DNA of 14,910 nucleotides from NCBI GenBank assembly GCA_016182225.1, contig JACOXV010000053.1:1-14910 (forward strand), written 5' to 3'. Position numbers and translations under genes: made by a program. Source of the DNA: Candidatus Levyibacteriota bacterium (GTDB taxonomy: Bacteria > Patescibacteriota > Microgenomatia > Levybacterales > UBA12049). Positions within the stretch are counted from its first letter, which is position 1, and the number at the start of each line of letters is the position of its first letter. Below are positions 6,999-13,546 of the stretch, piece by piece. The notes below the pieces were generated by a model, which saw only the letters and a program-made list of their open reading frames with translations, was not told the DNA's origin and did not search any database.

Positions 6999-9026
6999 TT
7001 ATAAAACTTCATAAATAACCGCATTGGCATTTTCATATATTTTTTTAACACTCAGGTCTTCAGGATTAAAAGAAAGAACCTCAACATAATCCTCGTACTT
7101 AGATAAGTAAATATATCGGGGATTTTCTTTTATCAATATCTTTTTTGCTTCCTCTGGATTTTCCGCTAGCACAAAATCAAGACTGTAGATAATTGGTTTT
7201 TTGCTAATTTTTCCTACATAGTCTTTTCTATTTTCCATAGCAGCTGGTTTGTTTTCACTTTTCCAATTACACTTCAAACAATCTTTATCATAAACAAGTA
7301 CCGTTCCGTCTTTAAGATTACTCAACAATATTAACGCATCTATCTCAGACTGACTAATATAAAGTGGCCTATTTATTCTAAAAAGTAGATACAGAAAAAT
7401 GCTCAAAACTAAAACAGAAACAAAAGTTAAAACATATTTCCTGTTACTTTTCCTTAATAAAAAAATGAAAAAGATAAAGGCCATCAAAACAACCAAAGCA
7501 ACTGCTAAATAAATAATTTGCGAAGGAATTCTGTACTTAAGTGCAAATGGAATTTTTGGATAAAATTCTCTAAACACTATACCTTGAGCTGGCACTACAT
7601 ATTCATCTGGAAGCACCACTCTGTTGCCATTCACTTTTACCAATCCTAAATCTTGCAAATATGGATCAATTGTAAAGCTTATCCCAGAGATTTCTACCAG
7701 ATTATTTTTTAAAATTATTTTTCCTTTCTCAAATTCAAGAATATATTCTTCCCCATTTTTTTCTGAATTAACAAAAACTCCCGTATTTAGCTTTAAAGAG
7801 CTTTTGCCATCCATCCTAGAATCTATAATGGAGGGAAGAATAGAAAAGAGATTGTATTGTTTATTTGGTGAAAGATAAAACGGCTCAGTAAAATTTTTAT
7901 AGTAGGATCTTAGATCAAAAATTTCCGTTTGCTTTAGCTGATTATCATACTTTATACCAATGCGGTATTTAGGATTTTGAAACCAAATCACTCTTTTCTG
8001 GCTACCCAACAAATCATCTGCTTCAATTATTTTTGAAGGGGAGAGGTCTGAATATTTTTTGCTATACTCTTTGGAAAACTCTTTCATAGTGGCAAAAGAG
8101 ATATTTCTCTCTCCTGATAGTTTTTGCGCTAATGACAGTTGGGTGCTAAATTTATCTTGATAAAATTCTTTAGGAAAGTCACCCTCTAGTCCAATTGTTA
8201 CTTGATCGAAATCATTCTCCGTATAAAGACGGATTAATTTTTCGAAATAATTTTCATTAAGCCCAATAGTAAAGTGGTCTTGACTACTGTAAAGACTTGG
8301 CCTGTTTGCTTTATCAGGACTAATATAGCCGTTAAGGGGGTCTCTGGGTGCCCATTGAATTGTTACTACATTAAGCTTATCCTCCAGCCTACTTGCAGGA
8401 ATCCCAGCATGAAATTTACTGGGAATATAGGGAGTAGACCAGGGTGTTCCCCAAATACTATATCCGTCAGTCTCCAGTTGGTCAGAAACACTTAAATTTG
8501 CAATAACATTATATTTTTTAGACATATAATCAAGAGAAAATGAGTCGATCCACCATGCACCAACTGAAACCGGATAGTATCCAAACTCTTTCTTAAAACT
8601 CTCAAAAACCTTGTCAATAAGCTTTATCCGATCGCTTTGTGAATATCCTGATAAAAAAATACTATTTGATCTATGCCAAGAATCAGTAAAATTATAATTA
8701 ACGCCTGAGGCCTTTGCAGAATCAGAGGAAACCTCCATAAAAATTCCTAATTCTTGATTACTATCAAATTCATCTTTAATAAAATCGCTTGCTTCCTTGT
8801 TATTAATAACATCAAACGTGAGAAGCCATGTGGCCGGTAAATTTCTCTTCCTAATCTCAGAATATTGAGAGTCAAGACTTTCTTTGGAATTAACTGTATA
8901 TGGCGCAATTCTTACAGGATTAACGATAGTGATAAATGCCTTTTTCTCCGAAGCATCTGCTACTCCTGTTTTTGAAAAAAATAGAATAACAAGGATTAAG
9001 TACAATAGAATTTTTATTTTTCTCAT
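6999..9026 (-). CDS. Exported polysaccharide-deacetylase-like protein with C-terminal membrane hairpin and outer domain
   Basis: A 675-residue protein from ATG 9026. The N-terminus has a signal-like helix (4-22) with an ADA-SE cleavage-type site. About 300 residues with the look of a NodB or glycoside-hydrolase-type (beta/alpha) barrel follow (LPATWLLTFDV, QELGIFMEVS, FGYYPVSVGAWWIDS, VTIQWAPRDPLNGY). A beta-rich stretch, two membrane helices (about 504-525 and 531-551) and a 124-residue tail complete it. The tail, ending NANAVIYEVL, resembles soluble C-terminal domains of polytopic glycosyltransferases. I do not see the classical NodB Asp-Asp/HxxxH metal site, so catalysis is uncertain. It is the last gene of the ABC operon, starting 1 nt after the upstream stop, so it probably acts at the cell surface on the exporter's substrate or partner. 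Function is inferred, not recognised. Confidence 0.6.
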   Translation of the reverse strand: MRKIKILLYLILVILFFSKTGVADASEKKAFITIVNPVRIAPYTVNSKESLDSQYSEIRKRNLPATWLLTFDVINNKEASDFIKDEFDSNQELGIFMEVSSDSAKASGVNYNFTDSWHRSNSIFLSGYSQSDRIKLIDKVFESFKKEFGYYPVSVGAWWIDSFSLDYMSKKYNVIANLSVSDQLETDGYSIWGTPWSTPYIPSKFHAGIPASRLEDKLNVVTIQWAPRDPLNGYISPDKANRPSLYSSQDHFTIGLNENYFEKLIRLYTENDFDQVTIGLEGDFPKEFYQDKFSTQLSLAQKLSGERNISFATMKEFSKEYSKKYSDLSPSKIIEADDLLGSQKRVIWFQNPKYRIGIKYDNQLKQTEIFDLRSYYKNFTEPFYLSPNKQYNLFSILPSIIDSRMDGKSSLKLNTGVFVNSEKNGEEYILEFEKGKIILKNNLVEISGISFTIDPYLQDLGLVKVNGNRVVLPDEYVVPAQGIVFREFYPKIPFALKYRIPSQIIYLAVALVVLMAFIFFIFLLRKSNRKYVLTFVSVLVLSIFLYLLFRINRPLYISQSEIDALILLSNLKDGTVLVYDKDCLKCNWKSENKPAAMENRKDYVGKISKKPIIYSLDFVLAENPEEAKKILIKENPRYIYLSKYEDYVEVLSFNPEDLSVKKIYENANAVIYEVL

Positions 9027-9027
9027 T

Positions 9028-9810
9028 TTAGCTACTGGCGCTTGAGTATCTACGAAGAGAAAATTGCCAAAAAAGATAGCTCATAATAAGAAATCCAAAT
9101 CCTACTCCAAATGATAATAGAATTAGAAAGGGAGATAGTGTTCCAAATAAAGCTTTTGCAGGAAAAGTAATCATTATTCCAACAGGCATTGCGAAAGTTA
9201 TTAATGCCCTTATCGGCTGCGTATAAAGATCAGTGGGAATTCTTCCCATCTGAAGTAAATCTCTATAAAGCCAGAGAGTATTGTCAACCTCAGTAGTTAA
9301 AATCCCCATAGCCAATACAAATATATGAAAAGCCAAGGCAATCAAAAGAGCATTAGATACGAGAGAAAAATAAGCTATAATTCCCAAAACTGATACATTT
9401 TCAACATGAAAAAGAGAAATAATCACTAAAATAGCTGAAGTAATAAACATTGGAAAATCCAGTATATCTGCTCCCCCAAATAAAAATCTAAAGATTGGAG
9501 AAATTGGCCGAATCAAAAAATAATCAAGACTTCCCGTAACTACATAACCTCTGAAACGATAAACTTCTCTTAATAACAGTTGTGAAGCAATGTCAACTAA
9601 ATTAAACGTTGAAAATATAAAAATCATTTGCCAAAAGGTATATCCCGCAATTTCATCCACTTTTGCAGAGAGAACATAAAAGAAAAAAAGGAAAATTCCA
9701 AATCTTAAAAATTTTCCAATTAGAAATAGGCCTGCTCCAAATCTGGACTGCAATCCTACTTGACTCGTATAGATACTATACATATACCAAAGTTTCAAAT
9801 ATTTTTTCAT
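9028..9810 (-). CDS. ABC-2 type permease, second subunit (ABC2_membrane_6/DUF990-like)
   Basis: A 260-residue polytopic membrane protein starting at ATG 9810 with about six hydrophobic segments. The region GYTFWQMIFIFSTF, then VVTGSLDYFLIRPISPIFRF, matches the pattern of the ABC2_membrane_6 family (aromatic-rich helix, then GxLDxFLIRP). It lies 1 nt downstream of the first permease and 1 nt upstream of the exported protein, so translation is probably coupled through the operon. With the ABC ATPase and the first permease it should form a heterodimeric exporter core. The transported molecule is unknown; characterised relatives are few and include poorly defined efflux systems. Confidence 0.8.
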   Translation of the reverse strand: MKKYLKLWYMYSIYTSQVGLQSRFGAGLFLIGKFLRFGIFLFFFYVLSAKVDEIAGYTFWQMIFIFSTFNLVDIASQLLLREVYRFRGYVVTGSLDYFLIRPISPIFRFLFGGADILDFPMFITSAILVIISLFHVENVSVLGIIAYFSLVSNALLIALAFHIFVLAMGILTTEVDNTLWLYRDLLQMGRIPTDLYTQPIRALITFAMPVGIMITFPAKALFGTLSPFLILLSFGVGFGFLIMSYLFWQFSLRRYSSASS

Positions 9811-9811
9811 A

Positions 9812-10606
9812 TTATCTTCCTTGGGCAGTATATGCTTTTAATCCTTTCCTCCAAACGACTTGAACGAAAATGAAAAAAATACCGATCCATAGAACCATAA
9901 GCAGAAATCCATTTAAAATCTCGGGTAATCCAATCTGACCTAAATAAATTTTTATTGGAAAATAGATAAGGTAAGAAAAGGGGAGTGCTTCAAAAATTTT
10001 AAAAACAGTGTTGGGTAAAATATCGAGCGGAAAATAATTTCCCGCAAAGAAACCAAGAATTATTGAAAAAATGAATCTCGGAGCCCATACCTCAGGACTC
10101 CAAAATCCTATCATTCCAAGAAGTATATTCACAAAAAAATAAAGGACAATTGCCAGAAAAATTGATATACAGAAAAGAGACAAAAACGTAAAGTCTGTTT
10201 GAATAAAAACAGGAGGTCTTAAAATAAAAAATAATATAGTGAGCTCTGCAATAGAAAAAACTATATTCATTGCTTTATCACCTATATCTTTCCAAAACCA
10301 ATATAAAAAATAGTTTATTGGTTTTATAAGAAAGTTGGATAAATCCCCGCTATTAATCTCATCTCCTATTTCATGCGTCCTGGTAGAAATAACAAAAGCA
10401 TTTGTTATGGAAGTTAACAATATGTATGTTAGCATCATGTTTTGGGTATATCCGAAAAGTCTTGAACCTTCGGGAATAACAGAATGCCAAAGAAAATATA
10501 CAGAAAGCAATAACACCACTGTTCTTATCCTCCACATAAGAAAATTAAACCTATACGTTAAAGTTTCTTCCCATGTATTCTTAGCTACCCAAAAATATTT
10601 TTTCAT
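9812..10606 (-). CDS. ABC-2 type permease, first subunit (ABC2_membrane_6/DUF990-like)
   Basis: A 264-residue polytopic membrane protein from ATG 10606. WEETLTYRFNFLMWRIR near the N-terminus, FGYTQNMMLTYILL and the cytoplasmic EIGDEINSGDLSNFLIKPINY segment are the family pattern (E-x-L-x-YR, GYT, SGDLxxFLIKP). About six hydrophobic helices are visible. Its ATG overlaps the TGA of the ATPase gene as ATGA (10603-10606), a classic coupled junction. Low identity to the second permease, but the same domain plan, supports a two-permease exporter. Confidence 0.82.
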   Translation of the reverse strand: MKKYFWVAKNTWEETLTYRFNFLMWRIRTVVLLLSVYFLWHSVIPEGSRLFGYTQNMMLTYILLTSITNAFVISTRTHEIGDEINSGDLSNFLIKPINYFLYWFWKDIGDKAMNIVFSIAELTILFFILRPPVFIQTDFTFLSLFCISIFLAIVLYFFVNILLGMIGFWSPEVWAPRFIFSIILGFFAGNYFPLDILPNTVFKIFEALPFSYLIYFPIKIYLGQIGLPEILNGFLLMVLWIGIFFIFVQVVWRKGLKAYTAQGR

Positions 10607-11574
10607 TCTCCACCAAAAACTTTTCTAATTACATCTTCTATTTCCGGATCTTCTATGTTGATATCTTCTACTTCATAATCAGAAAGAATTTTTGAAACAG
10701 CACTACTTACTTCATCTCTTTTTATAAAAAGCTCGAGCTGGGGGTAAGCATATTTTTCAACTTCTCCGAACTTAGTAAACTTATTAGGTTCTACATTATC
10801 TTTAAATGTTATTCTTATGTTTTTGTATGGTGAATATTCATGCACCAAATTGGAAAGAACTCCATCGTAGAGAATTTTTCCGTGATTTATAACTATTACT
10901 CTTTTACAAAGTTCCTCTACATCATTCATATAATGACTGGTAAGAAGAATCGTTGATTGATATTTATTATTGTATTCTTTTATAAATTCTCTTAATTTTT
11001 GCTGCATTACTACATCAAGCCCAATTGTAGGCTCATCTAAGAATAAGATTTTCGGATTATGAAGAAGCGAGGTGACAATCTCCATTTTCATTCTCTGACC
11101 TAAAGATAATTTCTTTACGGGAATCTTAATAATATCTTTTGCATCCAAAAGATCCAGTAGATCTCCTAGGGTTTTGTTATATCGAGAATCCGAAATCTCA
11201 TATATTTCTTTTTGAAGAATGAAGGTATCGACTGCCGGAAGGTCCCACCATAGCTGATTTTTTTGGCCCATCACTAGGCCGATCTGTTTAAGAAATGCTT
11301 TTTTTCTTTCATTTGGATTAAATCCTAAAATCTCTGTTTTTCCTGAGCTTGGATAAAGGACACCAGATAGACATTTTAATGTTGTGGTTTTCCCGGCACC
11401 GTTCGGACCAATAAAGCCAACTAATTCCCCCTCTTCTATTTCAAATGAAATATCATCGACAGCCTTAACGGTTTCATATTTTCTGTTGAAAAGTGATTTT
11501 AAATTCCCCGATAGTCCAGTTTCTTTTTGGAAAACGCTGTATTCTTTTGAAAGATTTTTAACTGAGATAACCAT
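10603..11574 (-). CDS. ABC transporter ATP-binding protein (NatA/DUF990-partner type)
   Basis: A 323-residue nucleotide-binding subunit from ATG 11574. Walker A GPNGAGKT (56-63), Q-loop Gln104 (VMGQKNQLWW), a degenerate signature LSLGQ (156-160, where LSGGQ is usual), Walker B ILFLDE (176-181) and H-loop His214 are all present. A C-terminal region of about 90 residues after the core is typical for ATPases of ABC-2 exporters. The family variants with QLWWDLP after the Q-loop are the partners of ABC2_membrane_6 permeases, matching the next two genes. It is the promoter-proximal gene of the four-gene operon, with an extended -10 (TGTTATAAT) 11 nt upstream and no Shine-Dalgarno sequence. ATP hydrolysis in the cytoplasm would power export through the two permeases. 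Confidence 0.9.
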   Translation of the reverse strand: MVISVKNLSKEYSVFQKETGLSGNLKSLFNRKYETVKAVDDISFEIEEGELVGFIGPNGAGKTTTLKCLSGVLYPSSGKTEILGFNPNERKKAFLKQIGLVMGQKNQLWWDLPAVDTFILQKEIYEISDSRYNKTLGDLLDLLDAKDIIKIPVKKLSLGQRMKMEIVTSLLHNPKILFLDEPTIGLDVVMQQKLREFIKEYNNKYQSTILLTSHYMNDVEELCKRVIVINHGKILYDGVLSNLVHEYSPYKNIRITFKDNVEPNKFTKFGEVEKYAYPQLELFIKRDEVSSAVSKILSDYEVEDINIEDPEIEDVIRKVFGGE

Positions 11575-11585
11575 AAGGTGTTTTG

Positions 11586-11594
11586 ATTATAACA
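11586..11594 (-). promoter_or_regulatory. Extended -10 promoter of the ABC export operon
   Basis: TGT-TATAAT on the minus strand (11594-11586), 11 nt before ATG 11574, leaving a leader of about 4 nt. No good -35 is seen at 16-18 nt. The TGTT part is shared with the U-tract of the upstream HU terminator. Confidence 0.65.
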
Positions 11595-11624
11595 AAAGAG
11601 ACTCACCGCAATTTCGGGAGTCTC
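11591..11624 (-). terminator. Rho-independent terminator of the HU gene
   Basis: On the minus strand GAGACTC (11624-11618) and CGG-type inner pairs, a 6-nt loop region, then GAGTCTC (11604-11598): about 10 bp with one bulged base, followed by TTTTGTT (11597-11591). It begins 18 bp after the HU stop codon. On the plus strand the following run is only ATTTGATT, so it works mainly in the HU direction. Confidence 0.75.
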
Positions 11625-11642
11625 ATTTGATTCCAAATAAAA

Positions 11643-11915
11643 TTATCTGACGACTCTTTTTAGTGTTTTTCCAGGAGTGAATCCCGGAGCTTTTCTTGCA
11701 GCAATTGTAATTCTCTCGCCTGTTTTAGGATTTCTACCGGATCTTGCTTCTCTGTTTCTTATACTAAACGTGCCAAAGCCGGTAATCACAACTTTATCTC
11801 CTCTTTTTAAAGAATCTCTTATGCCTAAAAGAAGAGCATCAACTGCTTCTCTGGACGCTTTATTGGTGAGGTTTGCTTTTTTTGCTACAAGTTCTACTAA
11901 ATCTTTTTTAGTCAA
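11643..11915 (-). CDS. hup: HU-family DNA-binding protein
   Basis: A 90-residue protein, the usual HU length. MTKKDLVELVAKKANLTNKAS forms the N-terminal helices, and GDKVVITGFGTFSIRNREARSGRNPKTGE is the strand plus beta-arm with the RNPKTG tip that intercalates DNA. HU bends and compacts DNA as a dimer and assists recombination and replication. The start is TTG at 11915-11913: there is no ATG or GTG in frame upstream, and a strong Shine-Dalgarno GGAGGTGA lies about 7 nt before it. A leader of about 140 nt with a structured GC-rich section precedes it, and a terminator follows. It is a monocistronic unit between rny and the ABC operon, all on one strand. Confidence 0.95.
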   Translation of the reverse strand: MTKKDLVELVAKKANLTNKASREAVDALLLGIRDSLKRGDKVVITGFGTFSIRNREARSGRNPKTGERITIAARKAPGFTPGKTLKRVVR

Positions 11916-11922
11916 TGTTGAG

Positions 11923-11930
11923 TCACCTCC
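11923..11930 (-). promoter_or_regulatory. Strong Shine-Dalgarno of HU, fixing a TTG start
   Basis: GGAGGTGA on the minus strand, an eight-base match to the anti-Shine-Dalgarno complement. Seven bases separate it from TTG 11915. It is the strongest ribosome site in the window; most other genes show none. Confidence 0.8.
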
Positions 11931-11974
11931 ATTAGAAATTCTTAACGAACTTCGTGAGTTTTAGAATTTATTAT

Positions 11975-12049
11975 GTCCGCCCAAGATCGCTCTTTGAGCC
12001 GCAGTACGAATAGTAGATAAGGCGAAAAGCAAGATCTGGCGGGCTTTTT
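11975..12049 (+). ncRNA. Candidate small structured RNA (or HU leader element on the opposite strand)
   Basis: GTCCGCC (11975-11981) pairs with GGCGGGC (12038-12044), and AGATC (11984-11988) with GATCT (12033-12037), giving 12 bp around a two-base bulge. An inner hairpin GCTC-TTT-GAGC lies at 11989-11999. The element is clearly more GC-rich than its AT-rich surroundings. Plus-strand reading is favoured because one pair is U-G there but C-A on the other strand, because TTTTT (12045-12049) follows the stem like a terminator, and because a -10-like TAGAAT (11962-11967) lies 7 nt before G11975. On the minus strand the same DNA would be in the HU 5' leader. I cannot match it to a known RNA family; it lacks tRNA T-arm and SRP RNA motifs. 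Confidence 0.45.
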
Positions 12050-12061
12050 ATTCTGTTAACT

Positions 12062-12090
12062 ACAGTAACAATGTAAACTTAGCTTGTCAA
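12062..12090 (-). promoter_or_regulatory. Promoter of HU
   Basis: TTGACA (12090-12085), 17-nt spacer, then TACTGT (12067-12062) preceded by TGT, an extended -10 arrangement. Initiation near 12055 would give a leader of about 140 nt containing the GC-rich self-complementary element. Confidence 0.55.
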
Positions 12091-12097
12091 GATAACA

Positions 12098-12118
12098 AAA
12101 TCTATCAATTTAAGATTT
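12098..12118 (-). terminator. Possible weak terminator after rny
   Basis: AAATCT (12118-12113), 9-nt loop, AGATTT (12103-12098), then TGTT, 17 bp after the rny stop. The stem is only six A/T-rich pairs, so efficiency is doubtful. No better terminator is visible for the recA-recX-rny unit. Confidence 0.3.
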
Positions 12119-12134
12119 AGTAGGTAACTTATTT

Positions 12135-13394
12135 TTAAGACTGATTAGAAACTGCCCTAAATTCTCTTATTGCTGTCACTTTTACTTCTCCCGGAATAGC
12201 TAATTTACTAACCACTTCTTCTCGTATTTTATCTGCCACAAGAGTAGTTTGCGCATCATCAAGTTTTCCCGGATTTATTATGACCCGAAGCTCTCTGCCT
12301 GCCTCAAACGCATAGGCATCCTCAACTCCCTCATATTTTTTTGCAATTGCTTCCATCTCTCCAAGTCTTTTCCCATATTCCTCAACATCTTCATATCTCG
12401 CACCTGGTCTTGCACCTGATATTGCGTCTGCGACATGAACTATTACTGATTCTACAGAAGAAAACGGTTTGTCCTCATGATGCTCGGCCACACAATTTAT
12501 AATAGTTTCGGGAAAATTGTACTTCTTAAGAAAATCTACTCCCAGCTTAACATGGCTTCCCTCTCCCGGAAGAACCTTTCCGATATCATGAAGGAGACAC
12601 GCAATTCTTACAACATCGACATTCACACCCACTTCTTCTGCAATATGTGTTCCAATTTTTGCTGTTTCTAAAAGATGAAGAAGTAAATTCTGTCCATACG
12701 ATGTTCGAAACTTGGCTCTTCCTAAAATTCCTATTACATCCGTAGGAAGATTAAATACACCTACTTCATGAGAGAGCTTCTCTCCTTCAGCAAACATTAT
12801 TTTTTCTAATTCTTTTTCTGTTTCACGAACAATCTCTTCAATTCTGAAAGGCTGGACTCTGGTATCTTTTATTAATTTTTCTAAGGATCGTCTTGCGACT
12901 TCACGTCTAACCTGATCAAAAGAAGAAAGTCTTATAATTCCCTCTTCATCTAAATCTACGTCCACTCCGGTTGCTTGTTCGAATGCACGAATATTTCTTC
13001 CTTCTTTTCCAATTATTCTTCCCTTAATTTCTTCATCGGGGATTCTAACAACAGACACCGTGTATTCGGGAATGTATTTAACTGCCCCATGACGCATTGA
13101 TTCCACTATCATTTCCTGGGCTTTTTTATCAGCAACTCTTTTTATTTCTTCTTCTCTTTCCCGTATACGTTTTGCCAGGACTTCTACTTCTTTTTTCTCA
13201 AATTCTGAAAGAAGCTCCCGCCTGGCATCGTCAGAATTCAGTCCTGAAACTTTTTGTAATTTTTCTAAATATTCTTCCTTTTTCTTTTCAAAAGATTTTT
13301 TCTCTTTTTCAAGATTTTCTCTCTCTTTATCTATTCTGTCTTGTTTTTCTAATAATTTTTTTTCTAAATCTAGAAGATCGGTAGTTTGATTCAT
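12135..13394 (-). CDS. rny: Ribonuclease Y lacking the N-terminal membrane anchor
   Basis: A 419-residue protein from ATG 13394. An in-frame TTG at 13409 would add five residues, but it lies inside the leader's closing helix. Residues about 1-95 are charged coiled coil. The KH domain has IKGRIIGKEGRNIRAFEQATGVD (GxxG loop, about 123-145), and the HD phosphohydrolase has CLLHDIGK (His269/Asp270), AEHHED and ADAISGARPGARYEDVEEY. RNase Y is the endonuclease that starts mRNA decay in many bacteria. Typical members are about 510-520 residues with a transmembrane helix at the extreme N-terminus. Here neither that helix nor about 80 residues of coiled coil is present, and the same frame upstream reaches a stop (TAA) at 13449-13451 without encoding one. 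The enzyme may be cytosolic or recruited by a partner. It follows recA-recX. Confidence 0.92.
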   Translation of the reverse strand: MNQTTDLLDLEKKLLEKQDRIDKERENLEKEKKSFEKKKEEYLEKLQKVSGLNSDDARRELLSEFEKKEVEVLAKRIREREEEIKRVADKKAQEMIVESMRHGAVKYIPEYTVSVVRIPDEEIKGRIIGKEGRNIRAFEQATGVDVDLDEEGIIRLSSFDQVRREVARRSLEKLIKDTRVQPFRIEEIVRETEKELEKIMFAEGEKLSHEVGVFNLPTDVIGILGRAKFRTSYGQNLLLHLLETAKIGTHIAEEVGVNVDVVRIACLLHDIGKVLPGEGSHVKLGVDFLKKYNFPETIINCVAEHHEDKPFSSVESVIVHVADAISGARPGARYEDVEEYGKRLGEMEAIAKKYEGVEDAYAFEAGRELRVIINPGKLDDAQTTLVADKIREEVVSKLAIPGEVKVTAIREFRAVSNQS

Positions 13395-13402
13395 AATATT
13401 TG

Positions 13403-13510
13403 AGGACAACGAAAATAAAAGGCAATAATTATTACCTTTTATTAGATTTTAAAAGAGGCGTATGTTTTATAGTCATAAACCTTATTTTGATCAACTTTAT
13501 TGTTGTCCTA
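13403..13510 (-). promoter_or_regulatory. Structured 5' leader of rny
   Basis: From the predicted start near 13510, AGGACAAC (13509-13502) pairs with GTTGTCCT (13410-13403), which ends 8 nt before ATG 13394. The helix can continue with AATAAA/TTTATT past a 3-nt bulge. Inside are a GTTTAT/ATAAAAC hairpin and the 30-bp near-palindrome at 13414-13443, which competes with the inner part of the closing helix. The leader could therefore switch between two folds. No known riboswitch class is recognised. Confidence 0.45.
13414..13443. repeat. 30-bp near-perfect AT-rich palindrome upstream of rny
   Basis: AATAAAAGG (13414-13422) and CCTTTTATT (13435-13443) flank the palindrome AATAATTATT, with one mismatched pair (C13423/A13434). 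It could be an operator, a hairpin in the rny leader, or a weak recX terminator, since its minus-strand 3' side reads TTTTATTTT. Confidence 0.5.
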
Positions 13511-13516
13511 GGTTGC

Positions 13517-13546
13517 AGTATACACCTTAAAATACTTAGTAGTCAA
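13517..13546 (-). promoter_or_regulatory. Promoter of rny within the recX 3' end
   Basis: TTGACT (13546-13541) overlaps the recX stop codon; 18 nt later is TATACT (13522-13517). Each hexamer differs from consensus at one base. The predicted start near 13510 coincides with the 5' edge of the leader's closing helix. Confidence 0.5.

Noticed and set aside
11677..11964. 95-codon plus-strand frame opposite HU
   Set aside because: Antisense shadow of a clear HU gene; no recognisable domain or ribosome site.
11975..12049. tRNA gene at the GC-rich element
   Set aside because: A 7-bp acceptor-like helix exists, but there is no T-arm consensus, anticodon arm or CCA end.
13395..13409. TTG at 13409 as the rny start
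   Set aside because: It has no Shine-Dalgarno, adds only five residues and falls inside the leader helix; ATG 13394 is simpler.
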